Shown here one piece after another: positions 11,806 to 23,937 of a DNA stretch of 64,000 bases. Both the position numbers and the translations under genes were made by a program. How positions within the stretch are numbered: position 1 is the first letter of the stretch; every line of letters begins with the position of its first letter. The notes under the pieces were generated by a model. The model did no database searches, was not told the DNA's origin, and saw only the letters and a list, made by a program, of their open reading frames with translations. Source of the stretch: Azadirachta indica (Eukaryota; Streptophyta; Magnoliopsida; Sapindales; Meliaceae); contig CM040440.1 of assembly GCA_022749755.1 (NCBI GenBank), positions 1,759,769 to 1,823,768 of the forward strand, in the 5' to 3' direction.

Positions 11806-14344
11806 TCAGCCTGCTACCTTTATTGCACCCATTTCATCAATTTTTGAGCTCTTATGCTGCAATAAAATGAGGATTAAGCAGAGGGCTTCATTGCAAGGGT
11901 ACAGAATTAACAGTACGTATAATAAAGCAACTCACATAAAAATCAGGGAGCAAGTGACTCAAATATAAGAAAAAAATCACTTTAAAACATTAGAACTCAT
12001 CGTCATTACCTTACTTTTTTTTTGCCTGTGAATGTCATTAAGATCTTCGTCTCCATCATGCTTCCTTTTCTGAAATTATATATGAAGTAGAAAGATTTAT
12101 AACCGAAATTTTCATTGAAACATTTCTTTAAATTTAAATAATAAGCAATGCACTTAAAATCCATTACATATATGACCAGAAACCAAGAGGCCATTATTGT
12201 ATTGAACCACGATCATATCTACATCAATTTGCTATCAGCATCGACTTCAGTGGCACACAGCCATACATCGTTTAAAAATTAAAAGAGATGTCAATTTTTT
12301 TAAAATATGTTTACCATCCATCCATCCATCCAGGTCTGTGATACAAAATGGTACCATAACATGGCCAATTGAGGGCCTCAACTTTTTATTGTTTCCCCTT
12401 AATCTAAGAGGACATAAAACAATCTTACATTTTTCACAAGGTTTTTTTTTTTTTTGTTTGATATGTTAATTAATAAGATATGAATCCAAGAGAGTAGCAG
12501 TTTCCCCACCTTTTCATGGTGTTTCTTAGACTGATCCGCACTTGAATCATGATGCCCACTTCTATCCTTCTTTTTATCCTTGTCTTTATCCTTACTTCGA
12601 TCTTTATGACGATGCTTGTGCTTCTTGTGCTCTCTATCCTTCTCCTTATCTCTGTCTTTGTGCTTTTTATGCTTCCTCTCCTTGTCTTTAGACTCACTTT
12701 TTGATTTTCCAGCAATGGTAGGAACCCCTTTTTCGGCCTAAAGGAGAGAGAAGAAATAATATATCAAATAAACTTTTAATAGAAAAGAAAACGACTGCAA
12801 GTACATGAATTATAAAACCAGCAGCACATAGCAAGAGCCAAGAAGAGTAAAACTGTGCAAGGAACAAATTAAAGCAACAGAAACAAATCTAAACATCAAA
12901 GGACTTATTTTCTTACAGGAGGCAAATCGACAGGAGAAGTTTCCCTCAGTTGGAAGGCTTCTCTAAGTACATCTAGGTCAAAAGGCTGTATCCTGGCATT
13001 AGTATCTCTGGAATTATTCTGAATAAGCTGATCCAGTTGCATCCCTTCTCCTTTTCTGATTTCTGTGTCGCCCACCACATTGTGGAGATAATGAGTATCT
13101 GAAATTGACAAAGGAAGTGACCGCTTGCAGAAAAAATCATGATGTGGCAACAACTTATAGTGGCTTATGAGATCAACAGCACCAGTCAGTTCCCTTGGTC
13201 CTAAATATTCAAAAATACAACTTCTCATCAACAAAAAGTAAAACATTAAAAGATATGAAGAGAAATATGAACAGAGAGAAACTAAAACCCAAATAGCAAT
13301 GGTGTCCAAGATAGGATACTTAAAAAGATATTCAGCTGGCAGAAATGTTACATCATATCATCACATTGAAAATAGGGAATGCAGAACAGGCAAATTTCAA
13401 CTTTCATGCTGCACTACAAAGTTTTCAGAACCTTCAAGAAAATTAAATCAATTAGACAAGAATCTTAAAACCTTCCTACCTTTTTGTGATGGAAATTCTC
13501 GACAGAATTTGCACTTCCAATTTTTTCCATTCAACTTAAATGTTACCATACTAAGATGCTTTTACAGGTCTAATAGCCATTCTAGATAGTTGCACAAATT
13601 CACCATGCAACATAACGAAGATAACTTCTATCTTTTATTTTCATAAACAAACATGACTAACAGAAACCGATACATCATTCACCCGAAAAGGACATATTCT
13701 AGACCAATATTTAGTGGTATTAGTAGGCCCCAGTATGCATAAAGCAAGCTGGGAATCTCAAACAATATATTTTGTAGATACATTTCCTACTTGAAAGAGT
13801 AAGAAGAGAGAAATTCCTTTACAAGGTTAAACATTAGTTATTTTAAGCACTTATGGATTAGGAGGCATGAGCACCAGGAAATGAACTTTGATTGAGGTGC
13901 AGAAATAATGGACCTATATATCTTTCTATCTCATTTTCAGGTTTTCATTGCATGATCGTCCCTCTTTGTGTACCTTTCCTCTAAAATAATTTTTTTCTCA
14001 TCACTAAAAAAAATTTATAAACTCACATAGTTTGCTCCTTTTAAATCTTTATTTCATTCCTTTATTAATTTATTTTTTTTTTGGGGACATGGTTCCTCAA
14101 AAAACATTAGGTAGATATGTAAATTCAAGCAGTAGGTTAAGAAGAACTATATATGCATGGCAAAAATTTGCTTTCAAAATGTTGTAGCTCTCTCGTAACA
14201 TAAATACATGTTTGTAGGCATAAACTCAACTATGTATAATCAATATGATATAAACAGCACAGAGAAGAAATAGAAAAAATAAAATAAATTACCAAATGTC
14301 TAAACTCTATTACCTCTTCCAAAACTCTTGCCTTCAGGTTCCAT
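11806..14344 (-). CDS. MED19A: Mediator complex subunit 19a-like
   Basis: Nuclear Mediator head/hook subunit that links transcription factors to RNA polymerase II. Exons (minus): 14344-14314, 13200-12917, 12737-12510, 12069-12010, 11856-11806, total 654 nt, giving 217 residues. The protein starts MEPEGKSFGRGPRELTGAVD, then the conserved core with SHYKLLPHHDFFCK and THYLHNVVGDTEIRKGEGMQ (about 20-75). A very basic Lys/His/Asp-rich tail follows from residue ~105 (KHKKHKDRDKEKDRE) and the protein ends HKSSKIDEMGAIKVAG. Length, core and C-terminal tag match plant MED19a as I remember it (about 220 residues). The ATG was chosen because it gives the family's N-terminus and the exon-1 phase joins to exon 2. 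All junctions are GT-AG. No defects seen. Confidence 0.95.
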
Positions 14345-16180
14345 AGCTCAAAAGTTGATCATTATCAGCTGCAATCCGCATACACAGAATTAATACCCTC
14401 AAAGATCAATAGGATCAGATCAACAAACAGAAGAACAGCAATTGTCATGATAAAGTAGGTGTCTACAAAAAATTCAGATTGTACATGGATATGAGAGAGT
14501 TAGAAATTGCATTAAAAGAATATGGTATTTCACAGAAGACTTCATAGATCCACTATTGCATATAACTTCAAGAGCTACCATAGACTAGATCATACACCTT
14601 CAAACCTCTTAGAGAACAGGCATTAGCATTGGTGGACCTACTACTAAATTACCCTTCTAACATGATTTAGAATCTATTAATTTACTTTGTATGGGTGTGT
14701 ATGCAGATCATTTGATTCTTTATTACCAATCCACAAGGACTGACAAAATCGTACACTGGCATTTAGTTCTAGCTCCACAAGAGGGACCAGGTCCACAATT
14801 CCCAAAACAGAAAGCATGGCAACATGAACAAAACCCCTTGGATGCTAGGAACAAAATCAACAACTAGCCTGTTGAACAGGATGCAGATAACATCATTTCA
14901 ACTAAACAGGATCCATTAACATGAAACATATTACTATCCTTATTATATATGTCATAAAGTTCAAATAAACAATTAGAATTGCATCTCTTCTTTCTTTACG
15001 CTCGTAGGAATTACTTAATCATTTGCACATATGATATAGCATAGCTAACATTGCAGCTAAACTCAAATTCTTAGTTGTCTCTAAGAAGTGCTTCAAAGCT
15101 GCTAACATTGTTCAGTTTCAGACAGAATAAATGTGAAACACCCAACTTCATACCCTTTTAAGGTTTCAGTTGATGCTGGATTCAATCTTCCTCAACTCTA
15201 CCAGCCCCTCAGCCCAAGTGTACAGGCAAAATAATAGAATTATTCTATTCTCAGCAAAGAAGGGAGTTAGAGGAGTTTCAAGAAAATCAAACTACAACGT
15301 CCTTTAGAAAACCATATACAATGTTTATTAGTTCTAAGAACATAAATAAGGACAATACAACCATTATGACCAAGATCATGAAACTTGAAACCTCTCAAAC
15401 AAAACTTGAAAATCCTAATGCAGAAGTTGAAATTCTAACACAAAACCAAAAGTTGAAAAATCTAATACACAAGATCTTAGAGGTATAGTAGTGAAACCCA
15501 TGATTAATCACAACCAACGAATAAACAAACCATTGGATCAACCCAATACCACAAATTGCATTCTGGTGCAAAAGCCGTGAACTAAACTCAATATCAGATT
15601 GAAAACAGTAAAATATACAAATTAAAAACACATTTTTTTCAATCCAGTCCGAATCAATAACGCAACGAACAAAATTACAATTAACTACCATCTCGATTAC
15701 TTACTTCATACTGCTATGTATTCATTTGTTCTCTAAACATCAATAGTATTGGCCACTTAACTATGCATACGACTCGTAGTTCGTAAACCCTAATTCTTCT
15801 TCACAAATTTTATGAGCTACTTACAGAAATTAGAAAGAAATACTAAACAAACCAAAATGAACGAACTAGGTGAGACTAACAAATAACCTGAAAAAAGAAT
15901 TCAAGTTTCTTCTTCTTCAGATCAAGAGGTCAACGCCGTAAATTCGAACTCCTCTCTCTTTCCTCAGTCCGCAATTGACTGCTCCGAATCCGAGACGATA
16001 TTAACAATTGGCCTCAGAATTGCAAAATTCCAAGATTCGACGCCGTTTCGGAGTTGAAATTGGAAGAAATTGACAGATCAAAGAAGATTCAAGCGAGAGA
16101 GAAAGAGAGTGTCGTGAATAAAGAGAGAGAGAAAGAACCGTTCGCTGTGGTACTAGGGTTTGGAGAGTCGAAAGTCGAAC
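14345..16180 (-). other. MED19A 5' leader with probable leader intron
   Basis: No coding signal for about 1.5 kb upstream of the start codon. At 15890-16140 the sequence becomes GA-rich (CT-rich on minus), as in plant 5' UTRs, and ends near a telo-box. A CTTTTTTCAG-like polypyrimidine/AG signal occurs at about 15889-15900 on the minus strand. This layout suggests a noncoding first exon near 15900-16140 and a long leader intron (inference). Confidence 0.5.
16154..16161. promoter_or_regulatory. Telo-box upstream of MED19A
   Basis: TAGGGTTT (AAACCCTA on the minus strand), the interstitial telomere motif known in promoters of plant growth-associated genes. It lies right before the probable leader exon of MED19A. 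Confidence 0.55.
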
Positions 16181-17429
16181 GACGAGGAATGGCCTGTGTC
16201 GTTTCTGTCTGGTCTCTTTGATTGGTTAAGTAATTGGGCTGTCTTATATATTATTTACTATTATTATTTTTTAATTATTATTCTTATTATCATTATTCAT
16301 CTAAATCACTCGCGTTATTTTAATATCGGTTTTTTTATATTTTTTCAATAATAATAATAAATAAATATACACTTTAATCAATTTTAACAAATGATCCTTA
16401 TGCTTATTAAACGTTGCAAATTATTGTAACTATAAAAAATGTGACACAAGTTCCATCGATTTTAAATAAAATTTAAATTGAGACATAATTTTCTAATTCT
16501 GTATAAAACAATTTGGGTCTATTTTACGAGTCTAAAGTGCAACCAAATTATTATTTTTTTTAATATAGTGAGTAATTTGACTGCTATTTCAAATTCTAAC
16601 TATGAATTTTCATTGCATTATTGAATTCGGGACTTATTGGTTAAATGATTAAAATATTTTTCATTTTTAACAATTAATATACCTAATAAGTGTATGTTTG
16701 ATTATCGTTTTTTCTTCTATATGAAGAATCTTAAAATTTGAATATTTGATTGTAAAATATTTTGAACTTTTTTTAAAAAGTGAAATTGTTTTAAAATACT
16801 TTTATTTTGTTTTAAAAATCTTCAACTATTTCTTTAAAACAGATAATTAAAATTTTATTTATTAAAATAATTACTCAAAATTTTATATAATTTATTTTTA
16901 ACAATCAAACAATTAATAAAATTTTATTAAAAAGTCTGCTTATACCTAATAGAAGGTTTATTTGAACAAACTTTACTTGAAAAATTATATTAAACAAATA
17001 CAAGTAAAATATTTTGATAAGTTGACTTCTGTTGACATAAAAAGTTTTATTGTTAACTTTGTTTTAGTTGAACATTGAAAATTTGAAACTAAACTCACTT
17101 AAAAAATGGATAATAAATAGTTTAATCATAATTTAATCACTACTATGCATTTTATAAAATATATTTGTTTGGGAAGAAATATCTTGAGGTCAATAAACTC
17201 AGACAACAAAAAGTATTCAAGATTAAATTATGGTGAATTGAAGAAATTGAACATCAATATAGTTCACCACAAAGTAATTTATATCAACCCCGAGGTGAAC
17301 TCTCATCAATATTAAATGATCAAATTAGCCTGATTCTAAATCACGAGCTTAGGTCAAGAGGTGAAATCTCACCTCGAATAAATATCAGAATAACCACTTG
17401 CAAGAATACAAGCGAAAAAATTGTGAGGA

Positions 17430-17710
17430 TAACCACCAACAACCCCAACTTTCCTTAAAACTCTTACCAAGTCTATCTACTGTCGAAGTATCGCAAAACT
17501 AAGATTTCACCTACTACGAAGGCAAACTGCTAGCAAGAGTATAATAGAAGGACTATGGGATACTTATTAACAACCCCACTTCCCTGAGACTCTTGCTACA
17601 ATTACCCAACATCTGAATATCATGGGTAAAGATATTATGCATAATTGCAAAACTGTGAGCTTGGGTGGAAGGCAAAATCTTTACCAAATTCCTGTCTTAT
17701 TAAAATACTT
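17430..17710 (+). repeat. Diverged tandem duplication, unit about 140 bp
   Basis: Two successive units share AACAACCCCA, then an ACTCTTRCYA-like block, then GCAAAACT and GAAGGCAAA or GGAAGGCAAA blocks in the same order, offset by about 135-145 bp. The flanking 17160-17430 has related AGGTGAACTCTC/AGGTGAAATCTCACCTC motifs. The base composition is less AT-rich than the surroundings, so this may be a fragment of a transposon or old coding DNA. Confidence 0.4.
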
Positions 17711-18345
17711 TTTAAAAATTATACGTAACTTTAAGTATCGCAGAGTTTTTGCCGGGAAACGAGCTTTTTTTTATTGTGTTTCCTTTTACAAGTCTATTCA
17801 CAACACGATAAAGAAACTATTATTTGATATCAAATTGTCATAAAATTCAACATCAATAATATTAATGTTTTTAAATTTTGTAATAAAATATGATCGAATT
17901 TAAAATATCGTGTTAATAATATTATTCTTACAAATTAAATAATAATAAATTGCATGCTGAATTATTGTGTTTGAAAAAAAAAATTAGAATATAATATATA
18001 ATAATATTTTTAAAGTCACACAAAATGCACAAGATAACAAATTATTGTAGAATATTTTGATTGTCATGCAAGTTTTTTTTTTTTTTGGGGGGGTGGTGGT
18101 AAATGTGAATTGTTACGGTAGAAAATTATTATTTATAAATCAAATAAAATTATCACATATCATGAATTTAATATAACAATATATATGTGTGAAAGGAGAA
18201 ATTATTTTAACGAGTAAATCATATTGATATAAGTTGAAAGATTTTAGCTATAAAAATTTTCAATATTATTATCATTCCTTATATAATATAAGTTGTCATT
18301 TGTTTATAAATTAAATCGATACGTCAATAACTTGTCACATGATAA

Positions 18346-19247
18346 GAGTTCGTTTGATAGTACCAATGTTATAAGTGGTAATTGGCACTTTAAAAATGCT
18401 GATTGACATGTTTGACAATTTTTAATAAAAAAAAAACTTATTTAAATAATATTAGCACATAAGGTGATTTTTGAATTAATATTTAATGATGTATTTTTAT
18501 GAAATTAGCACATAAAGTGCTTAACCTATAGCACCCAAATTTTAATAATAAAAATATTGTGATTTCCAAAATACCCTCAATAAACCTCAAAATATCCACC
18601 AAAATTTTATGAAAATTTTATCATTTTCAACATGTCTTCAATTAACTTTAAATTTTTCAATCTTTATCTTACTTGGTTATATTTCTTTTTAATTGATTAT
18701 TTTATTATTTTTTTAAAATTAGTAAATTTTACAATTATTTTTATGACAAATTTATTTATTTAATTTTTAATAGCAGTCATGACAACAAATAATAATTATA
18801 AAATAAAATATTATTTAGTAATAATATTTATTATTATTAAGAATATTAAATATAAAATATGATTAATACATGAATATTTATTATGTATCCATTAAATTTT
18901 ATAGAATACTTAGTTTAAAAAATATAGAATGTCAATTTATTTTTATGACTTTTATTTTAAAAAATATATTTATTTTTATTAAAAAATACTATGCATAGAT
19001 ATTAATTTTATATATTATTTAATTTGAAAAAAATTTTATAATATCCATTATAGTAATTTGTTAATACTAATTTTTTTTAATTACAAATCCAAAAACTTAA
19101 TTTTGTACTGAAAATATAATATATATATTTTTGATAATTGTTAATAAATAGTATTTATTTTTCTAAAAACTGTTAAAAGAAAAAGTATTAAAGAGTATAA
19201 GTGTTAAATATGTTAATATTTTATTTTTGACACTCTCAAACGGACTC
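18346..19247. mobile_element. Possible non-autonomous DNA transposon (MITE-like, 902 bp)
   Basis: The ends form an inverted repeat: GAGTTCGTTTGATAGT at 18346-18361 and the complement GAGTCCGTTTGAGAGT at 19232-19247, 14 of 16 identical. The interior is AT-rich and noncoding. No convincing target-site duplication is visible, so the superfamily is not assigned. Chance pairing of two AT-rich ends cannot be excluded, but the CCGTTTGA core is not low complexity. Confidence 0.4.
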
Positions 19248-19804
19248 CAAATGTTAAAATAGATAAGCTCATATGCATAAACATGAATGTTAGTAGTAAT
19301 TTAGAGAAATAAAAAAAATTGTGTTTTTTTTTTTTAAAGAACTTGAACTTTTGATTCCACTATCAAATAAATGCTGCAAAGTTTTTAAGTTTATTTTAAT
19401 AATAACAATAAAAATATTACTAGTAGGTTAAACGAAGTTACTTGTAATGTAGAATTTGTTTACTTTTTTTAAAGAAGGGCGGGCCTAATAACGCAACTCA
19501 AAACAAGCTCTTAGCCATGAACTAAGAACTACAGTAAAACCCATGTTACTAACTGCACTCCACTGAATTCTGAATACACTCCTACATACCGCAAGGCTGG
19601 CATACTTGTCAATAAAGAGGTGCCGAGAACCATTTCCCAGCTTCTGCAAAAGGCATAAAAGCATAAACACAGTATATTCGCAACGGTCAGCTAATGACGA
19701 TTTTAACCTCCAGTCTTATTCCATTAATTTCTTTATATATAAGAAAACCGGTACCAAGGCATCGAAATTAGGTAGTTTCGTCTTGAAGCATCGACTTAAC
19801 GGCA

Positions 19805-22800
19805 ATGGCATGTCCTTCTCTGGTTCAATTATTGATCGCTGTAGCTTTGGTGGCAACGACATCGTTTTGCAAGCTTGATGCAAACCGAATCAGAGAAGTA
19901 GTAGAAGACGATCTTGGTGAGCAGAGGGAGTTCGATTACTTTAATTTGGCGCTACAATGGCCTGGCTCTATCTGTCAACACACTCGTCATTGCTGTTCCT
20001 CCAACGCTTGTTGCCGAGGGTAAAATTTTCTTTTTCTCTCTTTATCTTAGTTGATATTTGGGTCGTATTTCATCTACTGATGATATGTCTAAGACTCTGA
20101 GCTTCGATTGTATATTATGCATTAATCGGTTTTTTCTGTCTTTTTTTTTTTAATTCGTACTTATTTCTTATGTTCTTTTTAGCTCGTAGAAATTGTTGTT
20201 TTATGGTGCAACTTATATGTGGAAATCGAGGCTGTGAGAAACTTACATAGTTATTCTTGATTTTTGTTCTCTTTTCCAGATCAAACGCTCCTACTGAATT
20301 TACCATCCGTAAGTATGTATAAGGTTGATTTAAAAGCATTTTCGAAACTTATTCTTGGTTCTTTAAAAGATCGGAAATAAATATGTTTTTGGTTGGAGGC
20401 TTGAACGTATAAGCACATGGCATATTTCAGAGAGTGAAGTGATTCTGTGTTTTGAAGCCAATCAACCAATTTACAAGTAAAAACAACGTGGACAGTAAAA
20501 ATGTTCTTTGTCTTGATCGTTTTGAAATCATTTCTGCGTACAGTCAATGATTTGTTCTTAGGTTTAGCTGCTGTTTCTGCTTTCCCAACTGTTTTTTTTG
20601 GAGCAACTTGTCCGGGAGTACATGAATATCTCTATACCTGTATTGCAGATGGATTGTGGCCTGACTATAATGATGGAACCTGGCCTGCCTGTTGCAAGCG
20701 GTCAAATTTTGATGAAAAGGAGGTATATTTTCACGTTCTTGAATTTGGATATTGCCTTCCATTGTGGGTTTTCTGGCTTGTGCATGCAGGGGAGGTGCAA
20801 ATCTGGTCAGGGCTGAGAAATTTAGGGAACACCTCACAGGACTTAAGATTCTCAGAAAGAATGGTTTTGCATGTCTATGGTCGAATTAAAGAGTTGTCCC
20901 AGTGGCTAGTGAATTACTGTCAGATTAATGATGTCTTCCATCTTGCACCATATTCTTTAATTAAGCAGGAATGTTTTGTTTGATTGTAGAGTATGATTAA
21001 TTGTCTTCATATATCTGCCTATAATGTTTCATATTCTCAATGCAGTTCCATCCCTAGTTCTGTATTAGATTTAGAATTTATAGCCATTTCTTTGTGTCTT
21101 ATATATATTACATTATGTAATATGTAGATTTCGACATTGCTTGATGCTTTAGAGAAATATTGGCCATCTTACAGTTGTGGTTCATCATCAACTTGCCATG
21201 GCACAAAAGGATCATTTTGGGCTCATGAGGTGGTTGTCAATTTTACACCCTTTTTTTTTTTCTTAATCATCCCTCACCATGTTTCAAAACTCACCGTGCT
21301 TTGTTGTTATGCTCTTATGATGGCTGAACTCGGGATATGCATTGGCAGTGGGGTAATTATCTTCAACTTTACCCCTGTTCATAATCGTTGATATAGTTGG
21401 TTGCAAAGCATGAAAGTATGGCACATGGTTGATATAGTTGATTACAAATACCTAAAATTTTTAGTTGTTACTTGCAGAGAAGCATGGAACTTGTTCTTTG
21501 ACAGTAATTCGAGATGAATACAGCTACTTTTTAACTACTCTCAATGTGTACTTTAAATATAATGTCACGGTAAGTTTGAGAAAAGCTGATTGTGATTGAA
21601 ATGTCCTGTGTTTCGCAAAGGCTATTAGCAGAAGTAATGTATGCTTTTAATCTATATTTCAACTGAAATTCATTGTAACTTATTGGGAAAATTTTCTCTC
21701 TACTCATTTGGTCTATACATTTAACTAATATTTGCTTTTGATACAAAAAATCTACTGTCAGAGAGTACTGAATGAAGCCGGATACCTTCCTTCAAATACT
21801 GAAAAATATCCTCTTGGAGGCATTGTATCTGCCATTCAGAATGCTTTCCATGCAACCCCTAAACTGGTTTGCTCAGAAGGTGCTGTGAAGGAACTTCATC
21901 TATGCTTTTTTAAGGACTTCAAGGTCAGAATCTGCCTTCTGTGCCAGATGATTAGAATAACCTCCATCTCATTGTGTTAAATTCTCTCTCTCTCTCTCTT
22001 TGTGTTGGTGGATGTCATCTAGTGCTCTATTTGTGTTTACTTTTCATGTGGAATGTTATTGTGTATTCTGAAAATCTCTTGTTATTTCAGCTGCGGGATT
22101 GTATAATTGAAAATGAAAATTATTCCTCAAGGAGTTCATGCCCCAAATATGTTAGCTTGCCAGCATATGTGTCATCGGGTAAGTTCTTTCTCTATCTACT
22201 TTATTGTTACTACTTGACAATAGATACTTGAGTACAAAGGTTTTATTTATTCTTATTTTGGAAGTGTACTTGTTTTTGGATACAATTTACCTGTTGGAAC
22301 ATACCGCTTGGAGAATCTGCTTAAATAAGCAAGCTAGAATTTGGATTTAACCAACATTTTGGTCAAAAACTTTTCCAGAATGTGCTAAAGTGCTGGCTTT
22401 TCCTGCAGCATAAAGTGATTGGATTATCCTTTCATTTACTGAAAGTTGAGAATCTGTTTTGCGAATCCCTCAATGAGTTATCTCTGTGTAGAATTTCAGT
22501 CTTTTCAGCTTTTTCTTTCTTTATATAGTTGCTGTAGTCAGAAAAAAAAAAACAGATCCAACTTCTTACCATCACTGGCATCAGGTGTAGCGTTTGAAAA
22601 TGAACTTGTAGTGGATTTTGTACATTCTAAATGTGAAAAAAAAAATGTAGATTCTGCTTTGTTTCTTGTTTAGCAAACTAATCTTTTAAGACATTTTGAG
22701 AAACTGTAGGTTTTTGAACTGCAAAAGCTGCAGCGAAAAAAGGTTGAAGACCATTATGTTGGATTACCTACTGTAAATTAATAGCTAGTCTTTCAGCTTG

Positions 22801-23018
22801 AACTAAGATTCTTTACTCATGAGGCTAATGTAAATCTTTTTGGGTACGCTGAGGATGAAAAATCAGTTATACAATCACTCTCTGCCAGAATTGAAATATA
22901 CGGCTGCAAATAACCTACAAATTTGTAGTGTAATTTACATTTCTGTTTGTGCTTTATTGTAGGGCTTGACGACAGCAAGGCTGCAATTCCATGGTTGCTT
23001 GAAAAGGAAGCTCTCTGA
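19805..23018 (+). CDS. RNS2: T2 ribonuclease, RNS2-type (vacuolar/endomembrane)
   Basis: Secretory-pathway T2 RNase that degrades RNA, in plants mainly rRNA in the vacuole. Exons: 19805-20019, 20280-20308, 20649-20722, 21128-21229, 21349-21352, 21478-21569, 21762-21923, 22091-22178, 22963-23018; 822 nt, 273 residues. There is a signal peptide (about 1-23, [20 protein letters not shown]). CAS I is HGLWPDY at 82-88; CAS II is HEWEKHGTC at 139-147, giving catalytic His82, Glu142 and His144 with Lys143. Many cysteines for disulfides are present ([12 protein letters not shown]). [20 protein letters not shown] and the C-terminal extension ending LLEKEAL match RNS2 as I remember it. The fifth exon is only four bases; without it the frame breaks and the WE of CAS II is lost. 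All junctions are GT-AG. Confidence 0.93.
21349..21352 (+). other. Predicted 4-nt micro-exon of the RNS2 gene
   Basis: TGGG is bounded by TTGGCAG on the left and GTAATT on the right. Joined to the upstream exon ending CAT GAG and the downstream exon starting AGAAGCATGGA, it restores Trp141 and the first base of the catalytic Glu142. The prediction rests on phase (822 nt in total) and on the strongly conserved family motif. No transcript evidence is available here. Confidence 0.75.
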
Positions 23019-23937
23019 GATCTTGGCAGTATCGATGTCCTGTATCAAACAATAGTTTGCTACCTGATCACATCTTAATTGTAAACATCATGTTTCATGT
23101 ATAATAAGCAAATTAACGTCAAGTTATTTCCTCTATCACCTCGTTGTTAGTATTATGAGCTGTTTAATTGTTGTGATATTTCTCCATCAAAACTGTCAAC
23201 TGTTGAAACTTTCATCAGCAATTTTAACATTATCTGACGATGAGCCAATCTAAAATGGTAAATTTTTTCAAACATTTCCTTTTGTTTCTGGGTTTCATAG
23301 CACAAAGCATTCTTCAAAAGATAACACGTAATATATCACAGTGATAGATATCTCCATAAGTCAGCTTCTTCCACCAATGATTAATGGCTTGCAATTCTTT
23401 TGTCCTAAATGCATATACAATAGAAACCAATATGAATTGGAAAAGGAAAAGGACTCCAATTCTAACTCCCTACGTCAGTTCTCAGATGGATTGTTGATCA
23501 ATCAAATGCACAAAATTCTGAAAAATTCTAAAGTAAAGGCTTACAATTTGGATTCAAACGGCACCTGTTTACACAGCACAACAGAGAGTTGATTGCATGA
23601 CATTCAACCTGCATATCAAATCAACATGTCAAACAAAAATATTACTCACAAGCAGTCAAAATTTTAGTTGTAAACTGAAGACCATCTGTAATCTAATAAA
23701 TGTCTGCTTACCATACTTCCAAGTTTATCAGCAGAAATTGGATAAACATAATCATCTGGAAGACTTCTGCAATTACCCGAGCAAGCTTCTTGAAAATTAT
23801 GAAAGATTTGATAGATCAAATGCTTAGAATGAGTACCCTGTATATCAAACTTTACAACCTTCACTAAAATACAGGGCAGAGAAAGTCTTGCTGCCACATC
23901 ATTGAGTGTAAGGGTGATAAATCTTAGTCCAAGCAGA
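23019..23937. other. Convergent 3' UTRs of RNS2 and the unknown gene
   Basis: Spacer between the RNS2 stop and the stop of the minus-strand gene. An ATAATAAG-type signal near 23101 could end the RNS2 transcript. The right part (about 23600-23937) is probably the 3' UTR of the minus-strand gene. Nothing else is seen. Confidence 0.5.

Larger units (their letters stand above)
16181..19804. other. Intergenic AT-rich DNA with old repeats
   Basis: The spacer between the head-to-head MED19A (minus) and RNS2 (plus) genes. No gene found. It holds a diverged tandem repeat (about 17430-17710), an inverted-repeat element (18346-19247), a T/G tract at 18072-18100 and otherwise low-complexity A/T sequence. 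The last 300 bases are the RNS2 promoter and leader. Confidence 0.5.

Noticed and set aside
20501..20983. 160-codon frame
   Set aside because: It is intron read-through around RNS2 exon 3 (20649-20722), partly in another frame.
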